A stretch of 64,000 bases of DNA from Roseomonas sp. 18066 (GTDB lineage Bacteria > Pseudomonadota > Alphaproteobacteria > Acetobacterales > Acetobacteraceae): NCBI RefSeq assembly GCF_902706185.1, contig NZ_CACSJM010000009.1, forward strand, positions 1-64,000, read 5' to 3'. Numbering within the stretch: position 1 is the stretch's first letter; the number at the start of each line of letters is the position of its first letter. The notes beneath the pieces are model-generated. The model was not told the DNA's origin and searched no databases. It was given only the letters and a program-made list of their open reading frames with translations. This document shows, piece after piece, positions 1 to 7,902 of the stretch. Position numbers and translations under genes: made by a program.

Positions 1-59
1 CCGAAGCCCCGCCCCTGCAGCCAGGACAGGGGCGGGGCTTCGGTCTCGGTGGCGCTCAT
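1..59 (-). CDS. 5' end of a gene running off the left edge, probably an ABC transporter subunit
   Basis: Only the first 19 codons are present (MSATETEAPPLSWLQGRGF). The ATG lies 13 bases after the stop of the upstream ABC receptor gene on the same strand, and an AGGGAG ribosome binding site precedes it. The spacing says it is the next gene of the receptor's operon, so a permease or ATPase of the peptide-type transporter is the natural guess, but the visible residues do not identify the family. A perfect 17-bp inverted repeat (1-17 with 27-43) lies inside these codons. Confidence 0.55.
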   Translation of the reverse strand, partial: MSATETEAPPLSWLQGRGF

Positions 60-72
60 GGCGCGTCTCCCT

Positions 73-1707
73 TCACTCGGCGCGGCGGACGGCGGTGGCC
101 AGGGTCTGCTCGTCGGCGCGGGCGGCATAGGTCAGGCCGCGGCGCACCGCCCAGGCATTCTTCAGCAGGAACAGCGGCAGGATGCCGAGATCGGCATCCG
201 CCTCGGCCACGGCCTGGCGCAGCAGCGCCTCGCGCGCCGTGTCGTCCAGCGTGGTGATGGCGCGCTCGGTCAGGGCGTCGAGGTCGGGGTTGCTGTAGCG
301 GCTGAAATTCGGCGACCCCCAGCCACGCTCGCGGTCATAGGTGCCGAGCACGTTGCGCAACAGGTAAGAGGCCTCGCCGGTCGGGCTGCCCCAGCCGCCC
401 AGGCGGAAGGCGAATTCCTGCTTCGGGCCGCGCGCCAGGTAGGTGGCCCAGGGCAGCGCCTCGACCTCGGTGCGGACGCCGATGCGGGTCCAGAACTGCG
501 CCACCGCCTGGGCGGTGCGGCCGTCATTCGGATAACGGTCGTTCGGCGTCGACAGGGTCAGCCGAAAACCCTGCGGGAAGCCGGCCTCGGCCAGCAGCGC
601 CCGGGCCCGCGCCAGGTCCTGTGGCCGCGGCTGCACCGCCGGGTTGTACGAAAAAGAGCCCTCGGGCAGCCATTGCGCGGTGGGGATGGCGGTGTTTTCC
701 ATCACCCGCTCGGCCAGCGCCTGGCGGTCGATCGCCAGGTCCAGCGCCTGCCGCACCCGCCTGTCCTGGAACGGATTTCTCTCGAGCGCCTTGCCGGCAT
801 TGTCGGTGACGCTGGGGACGGCGCCGCTGCGCGAAAAGTCGGCCTGCAGGTAGATCAGCCGAACGCCGGCGATCTCCGAGACCGTCAGCCGCGCCTCGCG
901 CTTCAGCCGCGCCAGGTCGTTCGACGGCACCTGGTCGATGACATCGACATCGCCGGCCAGGATCGCCGCGCTGCGCGCCCCGTCATTCGGCAGGAAGCGG
1001 TAGTCGACCTCCGTCCAGGGCTCCTGCGCACCCCAATAGGCGTCGTTGCGGCGGAACACCGCGCCCTGGCCCGGGCGGTAGCTGACGAAGCGATACGGCC
1101 CGGTGCCGATCGAGGCCTGGCCGCTGTTGTAATTCTCCGCCACCGCCCCGGTGCCGGCATGGCGCGAGATGATCTGCACCTGCGCCAGGTCGCTGGGCAG
1201 CAGCGGATGCGGCCGCGCGGTGTGGAAGCGGACGGTGCGCGCATCCACCACCTCGACCCGCTGGATCGGCCGCACCGCGCCGGCGAAGCCGCCATTGCTG
1301 CCCGGCACATTCGGCACCCGGCCGATGGTGAAGGCGACATCGTCGGCGGTGAAGGGTTTCCCGTCGTGCCAGGTCACGCCATCCCGCAGGCGGAATTCCC
1401 AGACCGTGTCGCCGACCGGCTTCCAGCTTTCCGCCAGCCCCGGCTGCAGCCGCAGCCGGGCGTCGCGCGCCACCAGCGTCTCGAAGACATGGCCGGTCAG
1501 GGCGAAGTTCGAGGTGGTGTTGGAAATATGCGGATCGGCCGAGGAGACCGGGTTGGCGACCCCGATGGTCAGCTTCTGCGCCGCCGCCGGCCCGGGCAGC
1601 AAGGCGAGGGCCAGCGCCGTGACCGGGGCGAGCATCGCCAGGCCGCCACGGCATCGCCGCCGGCCGGCGGCGCGGGGGCGGGGGGCAGGCGGGCGGCGCA
1701 GCGGCAT
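73..1707 (-). CDS. ABC transporter substrate-binding protein, family 5 (peptide/nickel type)
   Basis: Periplasmic receptor of 544 residues that should deliver a peptide-like or other small solute to a Dpp/Opp-type importer. An arginine-rich N-terminus followed by an Ala/Leu-rich segment ending GPAAAQ is a signal peptide. The family 5 hallmarks follow: early 'HVFETLVARD', 'WHDGKPFTADDVAFT' near residue 110, 'GTGPYRFVSY' near 195 and 'RRVRQALDLAIDR' near 315. The start at 1707 puts the signal peptide at the N-terminus; an upstream ATG at 1755 would add 16 unlikely residues. The next gene begins 13 bases after its stop, so it heads a transport operon that continues off the left edge. The ligand cannot be told from sequence. 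Confidence 0.93.
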   Translation of the reverse strand: MPLRRPPAPRPRAAGRRRCRGGLAMLAPVTALALALLPGPAAAQKLTIGVANPVSSADPHISNTTSNFALTGHVFETLVARDARLRLQPGLAESWKPVGDTVWEFRLRDGVTWHDGKPFTADDVAFTIGRVPNVPGSNGGFAGAVRPIQRVEVVDARTVRFHTARPHPLLPSDLAQVQIISRHAGTGAVAENYNSGQASIGTGPYRFVSYRPGQGAVFRRNDAYWGAQEPWTEVDYRFLPNDGARSAAILAGDVDVIDQVPSNDLARLKREARLTVSEIAGVRLIYLQADFSRSGAVPSVTDNAGKALERNPFQDRRVRQALDLAIDRQALAERVMENTAIPTAQWLPEGSFSYNPAVQPRPQDLARARALLAEAGFPQGFRLTLSTPNDRYPNDGRTAQAVAQFWTRIGVRTEVEALPWATYLARGPKQEFAFRLGGWGSPTGEASYLLRNVLGTYDRERGWGSPNFSRYSNPDLDALTERAITTLDDTAREALLRQAVAEADADLGILPLFLLKNAWAVRRGLTYAARADEQTLATAVRRAE

Positions 1708-1761
1708 CGTCGTCGGTTCCTCGGCAGCGCGGGGAGGGATCCCCCGGACGGCCATGGTTCA

Positions 1762-1783
1762 ACTTACTATGAACGTAAGTCAA
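1762..1783 (-). promoter_or_regulatory. Inverted repeat and possible -35 upstream of the ABC receptor gene
   Basis: ACTTAC (1762-1767) and GTAAGT (1775-1780) form a perfect inverted repeat 55 bases before the receptor start. It adjoins TTGACT read on the minus strand (1783-1778), a fair -35 element. The surroundings are AT-rich compared with the rest of the window. A regulator site is plausible, but no regulator is adjacent. Confidence 0.3.
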
Positions 1784-1894
1784 TCTGTATAACGACGTAC
1801 GATGGCGTTAATTAGGAATTGCCCGCACAATCTGCCGGATGCCCCGCGGATTATTGACTGGCCTTGATCGTGCTATCCGCGCTACGCCGGGTGC

Positions 1895-2089
1895 ATGAGG
1901 AGCGAACCGGTTGCCGCCTGGCCTGAGCCTGCCAGCCCCGACGCCCTCGCGGCGGACCGGGCCCCGGCCGTTTCCGCCGCCCTGCTGGCCCGCAGCCTGT
2001 CCTGGCGCCGCTTCGGCGCGCTGGGCTGGAAAATGGCCCTCTGGCTCAGCGGCGCCGTGCTGATGGCGCATCTTCTCGGCCTGGGCTGA
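1895..2089 (+). CDS. Hypothetical small membrane protein, 64 residues
   Basis: The frame encodes an Ala/Pro-rich N-terminal half and a C-terminal hydrophobic stretch (WKMALWLSGAVLMAHLLGLG) that could form one membrane helix. I do not recognise a family. Support is contextual: a good rho-independent terminator begins 26 bases after the stop on the same strand, and the gap would otherwise be over 500 bases. Against it, no clear ribosome binding site precedes the ATG; a TATCCG-like -10 about 20 bases upstream would make the transcript nearly leaderless. It may be a short orphan gene or a chance frame. Confidence 0.42.
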   Translation: MRSEPVAAWPEPASPDALAADRAPAVSAALLARSLSWRRFGALGWKMALWLSGAVLMAHLLGLG

Positions 2090-2114
2090 CCCACCCTTCC
2101 TGCGAGCCTGTCGA

Positions 2115-2138
2115 CGCCGCCTGACCGGGCGGCGTTTT
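2115..2138 (+). terminator. Rho-independent terminator after the small membrane protein frame
   Basis: CGCCGCC (2115-2121) pairs with GGCGGCG (2128-2134) around a 6-base loop and is followed directly by TTTT. It faces the plus strand and separates the small frame from the receptor gene at 2242. Confidence 0.7.
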
Positions 2139-2150
2139 CGCATGGAAATC

Positions 2151-2164
2151 TGATATCGATATCA
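2151..2164. promoter_or_regulatory. LacI-family operator A1 (TGATATCGATATCA)
   Basis: This is a perfect 14-bp palindrome centred on CG, 78 bases before the TctC receptor start. Near-identical sites occur at 4223 and 13727. The even, CG-centred palindrome is typical of LacI-family operators, and the LacI gene at 4242-5261 is the obvious candidate to bind it. Confidence 0.65.
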
Positions 2165-2241
2165 CAAAGGGATTGTCGGACGATCCTAGGGCAGGCAAGC
2201 TAAGCCGCGAAGAAGAAGCCGCCCGAGGGAACGAATCCACC

Positions 2242-3210
2242 ATGCCCGTCATCACCCGCCGCGCCCTGCTGGGCGCCGCCGCGGCCCTGCCGCTCGCCCG
2301 CCCCGCTTTGGCCGCCTGGCCCGACCAGCCGATCCGCGTCATCGTCCCCTGGAATGCCGGGGGCCTGGCCGATATCGTCATCCGCGCCCTCAGCGGCCCG
2401 ATCTCCGGCCCGCTCGGCCAGCCGGTGGTCATCGAGAACCGCCCCGGCGCCAATGGCGCGGTCGGCACCCAGGCGGTGGCCCGCGCCAACCCGGACGGCC
2501 ACACCCTGATCCTGGCCAATGCCGAGACCCACGCGATCAACCCGCTGATCTATCCGAAATTGACCTACAATCCGGTGACCGACTTCACGCCCGTCACCCT
2601 CTTCGCCCGCGGCCCCTTCGCGCTGATCATCCGCCCCGGCCTCGGCGTCGAAGACTTCGCCGGCTTCATCGCCAAGGTCCGCGCCGAGCCCGGCAAGCTG
2701 ACCTTCGCCTCCTGGGGCATCGGCAGCACGCCGCACCTGGCCATGGAAGGCCTGCTGAAGCAGAACAACCTGCAGATGCTGCACGTGCCCTTCACCGGCG
2801 CGGCGCCGGCCAGCACCGCCATCGTCGGCGGCCAGGTCGACGCCATGTTCCTCAATGCCGGCCCGGCCGAAGCCGTCTCCCGCGACGGCAAGGTGAAGAT
2901 CCTGGCCCTCGGCGCGTCGGAGCGCCTCTCGACGCTGCCCAACACCCCGACGCTGGCCGAGCTCGGCCAGCCGATCGAGGCCGGCAACTGGTTCGGCCTG
3001 CTCGGCCCCGCCAGGATGCAGCCCGCCATCGCCGAGCGCATCGCCACGGTCATCGGCGAGCAGCTCAAGGCGCCGGCCATGCGCGAGATCTTCCGCACGC
3101 AGGCGGCGGTGCCGACCACCACCACCCCGGACGAGATGCGGAAGTTTATTGCGGATGACACGGCGCGGTGGTCGTCGGTCGTCAAGGACCTGAATATTCG
3201 GCTCGACTAA
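2242..3210 (+). CDS. TctC-type (Bug family) solute-binding receptor, orphan
   Basis: Periplasmic receptor of 322 residues. The family binds carboxylates and related solutes for tripartite tricarboxylate transporters. The signal peptide (MPVITRRALLGAAAALPLARPALA) has a twin-arginine-like RR. Family features follow: 'WPDQPIRVIVPWNAGG', 'ENRPGANGAVG', 'NPDGHT' and 'HVPFTGAAPA'. The start at 2242 has GAGGGA upstream; the frame is open further upstream but would bury the signal peptide. No TctA or TctB gene is nearby, as is common in this lineage. Operator A1 lies just upstream, so it probably belongs to the LacI (4242) regulon with the dehydrogenase at 3260-4147. The ligand is unknown. Confidence 0.92.
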   Translation: MPVITRRALLGAAAALPLARPALAAWPDQPIRVIVPWNAGGLADIVIRALSGPISGPLGQPVVIENRPGANGAVGTQAVARANPDGHTLILANAETHAINPLIYPKLTYNPVTDFTPVTLFARGPFALIIRPGLGVEDFAGFIAKVRAEPGKLTFASWGIGSTPHLAMEGLLKQNNLQMLHVPFTGAAPASTAIVGGQVDAMFLNAGPAEAVSRDGKVKILALGASERLSTLPNTPTLAELGQPIEAGNWFGLLGPARMQPAIAERIATVIGEQLKAPAMREIFRTQAAVPTTTTPDEMRKFIADDTARWSSVVKDLNIRLD

Positions 3211-3212
3211 AA

Positions 3213-3260
3213 AGAAAGGCCGGGGGAAGGAATTCCCCCGGGCCCCCATCTTTTTTCTGT
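3213..3260 (+). repeat. Intergenic hairpin repeat, copy 1 (doubles as terminator)
   Basis: CCGGGGGAA (3220-3228) and TTCCCCCGG (3233-3241) form a 9-bp stem with a GGAA loop, followed by GCCCCCATC and a run of six T. It fills the 49-base gap between two convergent genes and should terminate the plus-strand transcript. Closely similar copies lie at 25768, 47361 and 61041. Confidence 0.8.
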
Positions 3261-4147
3261 CAGATCTCGACGCCAGCCCACTGCTCGACGACCTTCGCGA
3301 TGGACGTGAAGTCGCTGTCAGCACCATACGTCGCGCTGGTCACGGCCAGCATCTGCCGCACCGCGCTGCCCACCACCATCGGCACGCCCATCGCCTCGGC
3401 CTCGTCCACGCACAGCCGCACATCCTTGTGCGACAAGCCCGTCGCAAAGCCGAAATCGAAGCTGCGCGGAATGATGGCGCGCGGGAACTTGTCCTGCGTC
3501 GCGCTGTTCCGCCCGCTGCTGGCATTGATCACCTCGCACATCAGCGACGGATCCAACCCGGCCTTCACCCCCATCACGATCGCCTCCGACGAGATCGCCA
3601 GGGCCGCCGCCGCCAGCAGATTGTTCGCCAGCTTCAGCACCTGCGCCTGCCCCGCCTTCTCGCCGCAGAAGAAGGTCTTCCCCAGCACCGCCAGCACCGG
3701 CGCGATCTCGTCGAAAGCGTCGCGCGGGCCCGACACCATGATGGCCAGCTTCCCCGCCGCCGCCCCGGTGATGCCGCCCGAGACCGGGGCATCCAGCGCG
3801 ACGCGCCCCGCCTCGGCGAAGGCGGCGCCCACCTGCTGCGCGATCCGCGGTCCGGTGGTCGACAGGTCGATGAAGCACCGCGCCCGCTGCCCCTGCAGCA
3901 CGCCATCTGTCCCCAGCGCCACGGCCCGCACCACATCCGGCGTCGGCAGGCTGCCCAGCACGATATCGGCCAGGTCCGCGACCTCGCGCGGGCTCTCGGC
4001 GCGCCGCGCCCCGGCGGCGACCAGGGGGGCGACGGAGGCCTCCACCCGGTCGCAGACCACCAGAGGATACCCGGCCTCCAGCAGGCGCAGCGCCATGCGG
4101 CTGCCCATCTGCCCCAGACCCACGAAGCCCAACACCGGCTGCGTCAT
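3260..4147 (-). CDS. NAD(P)-dependent beta-hydroxyacid dehydrogenase (3-hydroxyisobutyrate dehydrogenase family)
   Basis: Cytoplasmic oxidoreductase of 295 residues, a normal length for the family that oxidises 3-hydroxyisobutyrate, tartronate semialdehyde, L-threonate and similar 3-hydroxyacids. Visible motifs are the N-terminal Rossmann 'GFVGLGQMG', 'IDLSTT' near residue 95, the substrate loop 'DAPVSGG' near 118 and the catalytic lysine helix 'GEKAGQAQVLKLANN' near 165-180. The start at 4147 is chosen because GGGAGAAG stands 6 bases upstream and the Rossmann motif then begins at residue 6. Operator A2 lies 76 bases upstream, so the LacI gene behind it likely controls this gene. Exact substrate unknown; the GntR-like regulator hints at a sugar-acid pathway. 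Confidence 0.9.
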   Translation of the reverse strand: MTQPVLGFVGLGQMGSRMALRLLEAGYPLVVCDRVEASVAPLVAAGARRAESPREVADLADIVLGSLPTPDVVRAVALGTDGVLQGQRARCFIDLSTTGPRIAQQVGAAFAEAGRVALDAPVSGGITGAAAGKLAIMVSGPRDAFDEIAPVLAVLGKTFFCGEKAGQAQVLKLANNLLAAAALAISSEAIVMGVKAGLDPSLMCEVINASSGRNSATQDKFPRAIIPRSFDFGFATGLSHKDVRLCVDEAEAMGVPMVVGSAVRQMLAVTSATYGADSDFTSIAKVVEQWAGVEI

Positions 4148-4222
4148 CACGTCTTCTCCCTGGGCGCTGACGGCCCTCGCTGCCGGTCTAGGCAGCGGCG
4201 GGATGGCGCACAAGGCAAAACA

Positions 4223-4236
4223 TGATATCGATAACA
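4223..4236. promoter_or_regulatory. LacI-family operator A2 (TGATATCGATAACA)
   Basis: A 14-bp CG-centred palindrome with one mismatch, lying between the LacI gene stop (4242) and the dehydrogenase start (4147). It is identical to the site at 13727. Its half-site TGTTA matches the known half-site of the gluconate repressor GntR and IdnR of E. coli. Confidence 0.65.
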
Positions 4237-4241
4237 GGAAA

Positions 4242-5261
4242 TCAGGAGCTGGCGCGCTGGATGATCTCGAAGCGCAGGTCGATCCGCACTGTCTCGTCCG
4301 AGCGGCCCTGGATGCGGTCCAGCAGGATCTGCGCCGCCCGTCGCCCGATCTCGGCCCGCGGCAGCCGCAGCGTGGTCACCGGCGGCACCATCTGGCCCAG
4401 GATCTCGAAATTGTCGAAGGCCGCCAGCGCCACGCGCCCCGGCACCGGCCAGCCGCGCCGCTGGCATTCGAAATGCGCCCCGATCGCCAGCACGTCGCCG
4501 GCGAAGAAGATCGCATCCGCCTGCGCCCCCTCCACCAGCCGCACCACGGCTTCGGCGCCGGACGGCAGGCCCGGCGGCATCTCCAGCATCAGCCGCGGGT
4601 CCTCGGCCAGGCCGAGCTCCGTCAGCGCCGCGCGGAACCCCGCCTGCCGCGCCCGGCTGCGATCGTTGTTCGCCGCCGGCAGCGTCACCAGCGCGATGCG
4701 GCGATAGCCCAGGCGATGCAGATGCAGCGTCATCGCCCGCGCCGCGTCCTCGTTGGAATAGCTGACCACCATGTCGATCGGGTCGGGCGCCATCTCGCCG
4801 GTCTCGACCACCGGCACCCCGGCGCGGGCCAGCATCTGCCGCGCGCTGTCGGCGTGGCGGGTGTTGTGCAGCATCAGCCCGGCCACCCGCTGCGCCAGGA
4901 AGGCGGTGATCAGCGCCGCCTCGTCCTCCTCGCGATAGCCGCAATCGGCGACCATCAGCTGGTAGCCCTGCCGCCGCAGCACCTCGGAGACGCCCTGGAT
5001 GGTCGGCGCGAACAGCGAATTCTCCAGGCTCGGCACGATCAGCCCGATCACCCGGCTGTTCTGGGAGGAGAGGCTGCCCGCCAGCCGGTTCGGCACATAG
5101 CCGATGGCGGCCACCGCCGCCTCCACCCGCCGGCGGATCTCGGGGGAGACCTTCTCCGGGTCGCTCAGCGCGCGCGAGACGGTCATGGTCGAGACCCCCG
5201 CCTGCTGCGCCACGTCGCGCATCCGCGCCGTCGCTCCCTGCTTGCCCTCGGCCTCAGCCAT
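4242..5261 (-). CDS. LacI-family transcriptional regulator, GntR/IdnR-like subgroup
   Basis: DNA-binding repressor of 339 residues. The N-terminal helix-turn-helix and hinge read 'MRDVAQQAGVSTMTVSRAL' from residue 14, then 'GYVPNRLAGSLSSQNSRVIGLIVPSL'. A periplasmic-binding-protein-like effector domain follows, with 'ALAAFDNFEI' and 'TTLRLP' near the end. From memory, the GYVPNR...SR.IG..VPSL stretch and the ECQRRG segment resemble E. coli GntR, the gluconate repressor. GGAG precedes the ATG by 8 bases. No operator is visible before its own start, but three copies of a GntR-like palindrome stand before its likely targets at 2242, 4147 and 13698/13782. Effector unknown, perhaps a sugar acid. 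Confidence 0.92.
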   Translation of the reverse strand: MAEAEGKQGATARMRDVAQQAGVSTMTVSRALSDPEKVSPEIRRRVEAAVAAIGYVPNRLAGSLSSQNSRVIGLIVPSLENSLFAPTIQGVSEVLRRQGYQLMVADCGYREEDEAALITAFLAQRVAGLMLHNTRHADSARQMLARAGVPVVETGEMAPDPIDMVVSYSNEDAARAMTLHLHRLGYRRIALVTLPAANNDRSRARQAGFRAALTELGLAEDPRLMLEMPPGLPSGAEAVVRLVEGAQADAIFFAGDVLAIGAHFECQRRGWPVPGRVALAAFDNFEILGQMVPPVTTLRLPRAEIGRRAAQILLDRIQGRSDETVRIDLRFEIIQRASS

Positions 5262-5331
5262 GGTCGAGACTCCGCATCAATCGAGAAGCGCCCCGGGCGA
5301 AGCCGGCGGCGCAGGGAAGGAAGCCGAGCCC

Positions 5332-6141
5332 ATGACCGAAACCGATGACGACGTCTATGCGATCCATGCCGTCAAATACGCGCATCACGACCGCCCGGCC
5401 TATGAGAATTTCATCGGCGCCGATCCGCATGACAATGCCAACATGCCGCTGGACTATTTCGTCTGGGCGGTGGTCGGCCGCAACCGGACCTTCGTCCTCG
5501 ACACCGGCTTCGATGCCGCGATCGCGAAGAAGCGGGGCCGAAAGCTGATCTGCACCCCCGCCGAAGGCCTCGCCCGCATCGGCGTCCAGGCCGACCAGGT
5601 GCAGGACGTGGTGCTGTCGCACATGCATTACGACCATGCCGGCAACACCGACATGTTCCCCGCCGCGCGCTACCACCTGCAGGACCGCGAGATGGCCTAT
5701 TGCACCGGCCGCTGCATGTGCCACCAGGTGCTGCGCGTGCCCTTCGAGCCCGCCGATGTCCAGGCCATGGTCGGCCGCGTCTTCGACGGCCGGGCGAAGT
5801 TCCACGACGGCAGCTCGGACCTGGCGCCGGGCATCAGCCTGCACCATGTCGGCGGCCATTCGCTGGGGCTGCAGGTGATGCGGGTGAAGACGCGGCGCGG
5901 CCATGTCGTGCTGGCCTCGGATGCGACGCATCTCTACGCCAATTTCCAGCAGCGCCGGCCTTTCCCCATCGTCGCCGACGTGGCGCAGATGCTGGAGGGC
6001 TATGACACCCTGCACCGCCTGGCCAGCTCGCCCGACCATATCATCCCGGGGCATGACCCGGCGGTGCTGGACCGCTACCCGGCTTCCGCTCCGGGGCTGG
6101 AAGGGCAGGCGGTGCGGCTGGACGCCGACCCGCGGGTCTAG
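5332..6141 (+). CDS. Metallo-beta-lactamase fold hydrolase, N-acyl homoserine lactonase-like
   Basis: 269-residue enzyme with the zinc-binding signature 'SHMHYDHAGN' (HxHxDH) near residues 97-106, later ligands in 'HHVGGHSLG', 'ASDATH' and a C-terminal 'IIPGHDP'. The overall pattern, including 'FVLDTGFD' and 'REMAYCTGRCMCH', resembles the AttM/BlcC group of quorum-quenching lactonases. It could instead hydrolyse another lactone, which would suit the sugar-acid theme of the neighbouring genes. GGGAAGGAAG precedes the ATG at 5332. It diverges from the LacI gene across 70 bases, and its stop overlaps the convergent SDR by 4 bases. There is no signal peptide, so it acts in the cytoplasm. Confidence 0.85.
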   Translation: MTETDDDVYAIHAVKYAHHDRPAYENFIGADPHDNANMPLDYFVWAVVGRNRTFVLDTGFDAAIAKKRGRKLICTPAEGLARIGVQADQVQDVVLSHMHYDHAGNTDMFPAARYHLQDREMAYCTGRCMCHQVLRVPFEPADVQAMVGRVFDGRAKFHDGSSDLAPGISLHHVGGHSLGLQVMRVKTRRGHVVLASDATHLYANFQQRRPFPIVADVAQMLEGYDTLHRLASSPDHIIPGHDPAVLDRYPASAPGLEGQAVRLDADPRV

Positions 6142-6902
6142 ACAGCGCGGACCCAGCCGCCATCGACATCCAGGACGGCGCCCTGGATGTAGCTGGCCTC
6201 GGGGCCGAGCAGGAAGGCGGTGGCTGCGGCGATCTCCTCTGGCGCGCCGAAACGGGCGACACCGGTGGAGGCCGCCAGCGCCGCCGCCGCCGCTTCCACG
6301 TCCAGCCCCTGCTCCTGCTGCACCGTCGCGATCCGCGCGGTCAGCCGGTCGGTGCGGATGCTGCCGGGGTTGATGGCATTGACCCGCACGCCGTCGTGCA
6401 CGCCGCGATCGGCCAGGGCCTTGGTCAGATTGGCCATGGCGGCATTGACCGCGCCGCCCACGGTGAAATCGGCGCTGGCCACCCGCCCGCCAACGCCCGC
6501 GATCAGCACGATCTTGCCCGATGCCTTCTGGAGATGCGGCCAGGCGGCGCGGCACAGCCCCACGCCGCCGAACAGCTTCAGCGCGAACCCCTGCTGCCAG
6601 GCGGCGTCGTCCAGCGTCAAAAAGTCGCCGCGCGGGGTGGCGCCGGCGCTGTGCACCAGCAGGTCCAGCCCGCCGAATTTTTCCACCGCCTCGGCGACGG
6701 CCTGGTCTGCGGCGCCCGGTGCAGAAAGATCGGTCGCGAAGGCTGCGGCACCGGGCAGGGCGGCCGCTTCCTGCGCCAGCGCCTCGGCCGAGCGGGCAAC
6801 CAGCAGGACGCGGGCGCCCTCGGCAGTCAGGCGGCGGGCGATGGCCAGGCCGATGCCGCGGCTGGCGCCGCTGACCAGGGCAGCCTTTCCGGAAAGCGTC
6901 AT
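6138..6902 (-). CDS. SDR-fold protein lacking the catalytic Ser-Tyr-Lys
   Basis: 254-residue Rossmann protein. The cofactor motif 'GASRGIG' is at residues 12-18, 'HSAGA' (in place of NNAG) near 84-88, and the C-terminal 'FLLGPEASYIQGAVLDVDGG' is typical of SDRs. Where active SDRs have YxxxK this protein reads GGAVN (149-153), and the preceding catalytic serine region reads IAGVGG. It should therefore bind NAD(P) but may not do classical SDR chemistry; such sequences form a known side branch of the family. A GGAG site supports the start at 6902; the upstream ATG at 6956 would add 18 residues rich in His and Gly. It converges on the lactonase-like gene. Confidence 0.85.
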   Translation of the reverse strand: MTLSGKAALVSGASRGIGLAIARRLTAEGARVLLVARSAEALAQEAAALPGAAAFATDLSAPGAADQAVAEAVEKFGGLDLLVHSAGATPRGDFLTLDDAAWQQGFALKLFGGVGLCRAAWPHLQKASGKIVLIAGVGGRVASADFTVGGAVNAAMANLTKALADRGVHDGVRVNAINPGSIRTDRLTARIATVQQEQGLDVEAAAAALAASTGVARFGAPEEIAAATAFLLGPEASYIQGAVLDVDGGWVRAV

Positions 6903-7058
6903 GGGCGTCACTCCAGGGTGATGATTGCGGAGCCCATGATGGTGCCATCCTGCCATCGCCTTGACACGGGCGATTGGCGGCAGAGCGCGATGGCTTGGGA
7001 TGGCAGCGTCGAAAAGCCCGATCGCGCGATCGAAGCATGCCGCCAGCGGATGCGCCGC

Positions 7059-7673
7059 TCAGCGAAGGCCGATACCGAGCAGATACCGGGTCGTCTGTAG
7101 CGCGGCGTCGAAGGGGGCGGCGCTGCGGACGATCTTCGCCATGACGCTACTGCCCAACCACAGCTGGTACAGCGAGGCGGCAGCCTCTGCCGCCGATTGC
7201 TGCGCGGCCAGGGAGCCCTCCTGAACGCCGATCTCGATGGCGCTGTGCAGGCGCGCGATGATGCCCTGCGTCCCCGATTTCAGCGCGAGACGCATCGGCT
7301 CCGAGAGATCCGCGACCTCGGCGCCGAGCTTCACCGCCAGGCAGCGCCCCTGGCAATCGCCCTGGCCATCATAGGCACCCTGGTTCTCGCGCCAGCCGGC
7401 CCAGTAGAGCATCAGCCGCTCGGCCATGGTCAGGCCGGGCCGGGCGAGCAGCGCATCCATCTCGGCATGATAGCCGTCGAAATAGGCCATGAGCAGGGCC
7501 TCGCCGAAGGCGTCCTTCGAGGCGAAGTAATGGTAGAAAGAGCCCTTGGGAACGCCGGCATCCTTCAGGATCTCGGTCAGGCCGACGGCGGAGAAGCCCT
7601 TGCGGGCCATGATCCTCTGGCCGGTGCTGAGGATGGCAGCGCGGGTGTCATGGTCTTGAATCGCGAGTGACAT
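7059..7673 (-). CDS. TetR-family regulator of the NemR/AcuR type
   Basis: 204-residue repressor. The helix-turn-helix covers about residues 10-55 ('AILSTGQRIMARKGFSAVGL', then 'GSFYHYFASKDAF'), followed by an alpha-helical ligand domain. The segment 'DGQGDCQGRCLAVKLG' carries two cysteines in the position where this subgroup often has a short Cys-containing motif, which could sense electrophiles. It diverges from the DJ-1/PfpI gene at 7988, and three TAGAC...GTCTA operators lie between them, one 21 bases before its own start, so it is probably autoregulated. Known relatives respond to reactive carbonyls or quinones; that role is inferred here. Confidence 0.9.
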   Translation of the reverse strand: MSLAIQDHDTRAAILSTGQRIMARKGFSAVGLTEILKDAGVPKGSFYHYFASKDAFGEALLMAYFDGYHAEMDALLARPGLTMAERLMLYWAGWRENQGAYDGQGDCQGRCLAVKLGAEVADLSEPMRLALKSGTQGIIARLHSAIEIGVQEGSLAAQQSAAEAAASLYQLWLGSSVMAKIVRSAAPFDAALQTTRYLLGIGLR

Positions 7674-7693
7674 GGCGCCGTTCTGCCATTGAT

Positions 7694-7708
7694 TAGACCA
7701 GTCGTCTA
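7694..7708. promoter_or_regulatory. TetR operator T1 (TAGACCAGTCGTCTA)
   Basis: Imperfect 15-bp palindrome with TAGAC/GTCTA arms, 21 bases before the TetR start. It matches the TAGACC-GGTCTA type of site known for NemR relatives and fits autorepression. Confidence 0.65.
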
Positions 7709-7811
7709 TGAAATCCCCGACAAGGGTGGTCGGATGGCCGGTTTCGCCCTGGACGCGCTGTCAGGGCGGGCTTCCGTGGAGGCGATGCCGGATTTCTCTG
7801 CCAAAATCGAC

Positions 7812-7826
7812 TAGACGACCGGTCTA
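7812..7826. promoter_or_regulatory. TetR operator T2 (TAGACGACCGGTCTA)
   Basis: Second copy, in the middle of the 314-base divergent region between the TetR gene and the DJ-1/PfpI gene. It is the reverse complement of T1 apart from one base. Apart from the three operators I see no gene in 7674-7987. Confidence 0.65.
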
Positions 7827-7902
7827 ATTCGAGCCATTGTCAGTGTTACGGGTGGCCCCGGCCGGAAGCCACCTGACCGCGATACTGTCCGGACGGCGCC
7901 AC

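Noticed and set aside
1-43. Perfect 17-bp inverted repeat that looks like a strong terminator
   Set aside because: It lies inside the first codons of a minus-strand gene with a good start and ribosome binding site, and has no T run. I treat it as coding sequence with a chance or minor regulatory fold.
49-1815. 588-residue open frame on the plus strand opposite the ABC receptor
   Set aside because: It is a mirror of the receptor gene caused by high GC. Its composition is Arg/Gly/Ala-rich with no domain, while the minus strand has a full family 5 receptor.
3168-5348. 726-residue plus-strand open frame
   Set aside because: It crosses two clear minus-strand genes (dehydrogenase and LacI) and the intergenic operator and hairpin; no domain is visible.
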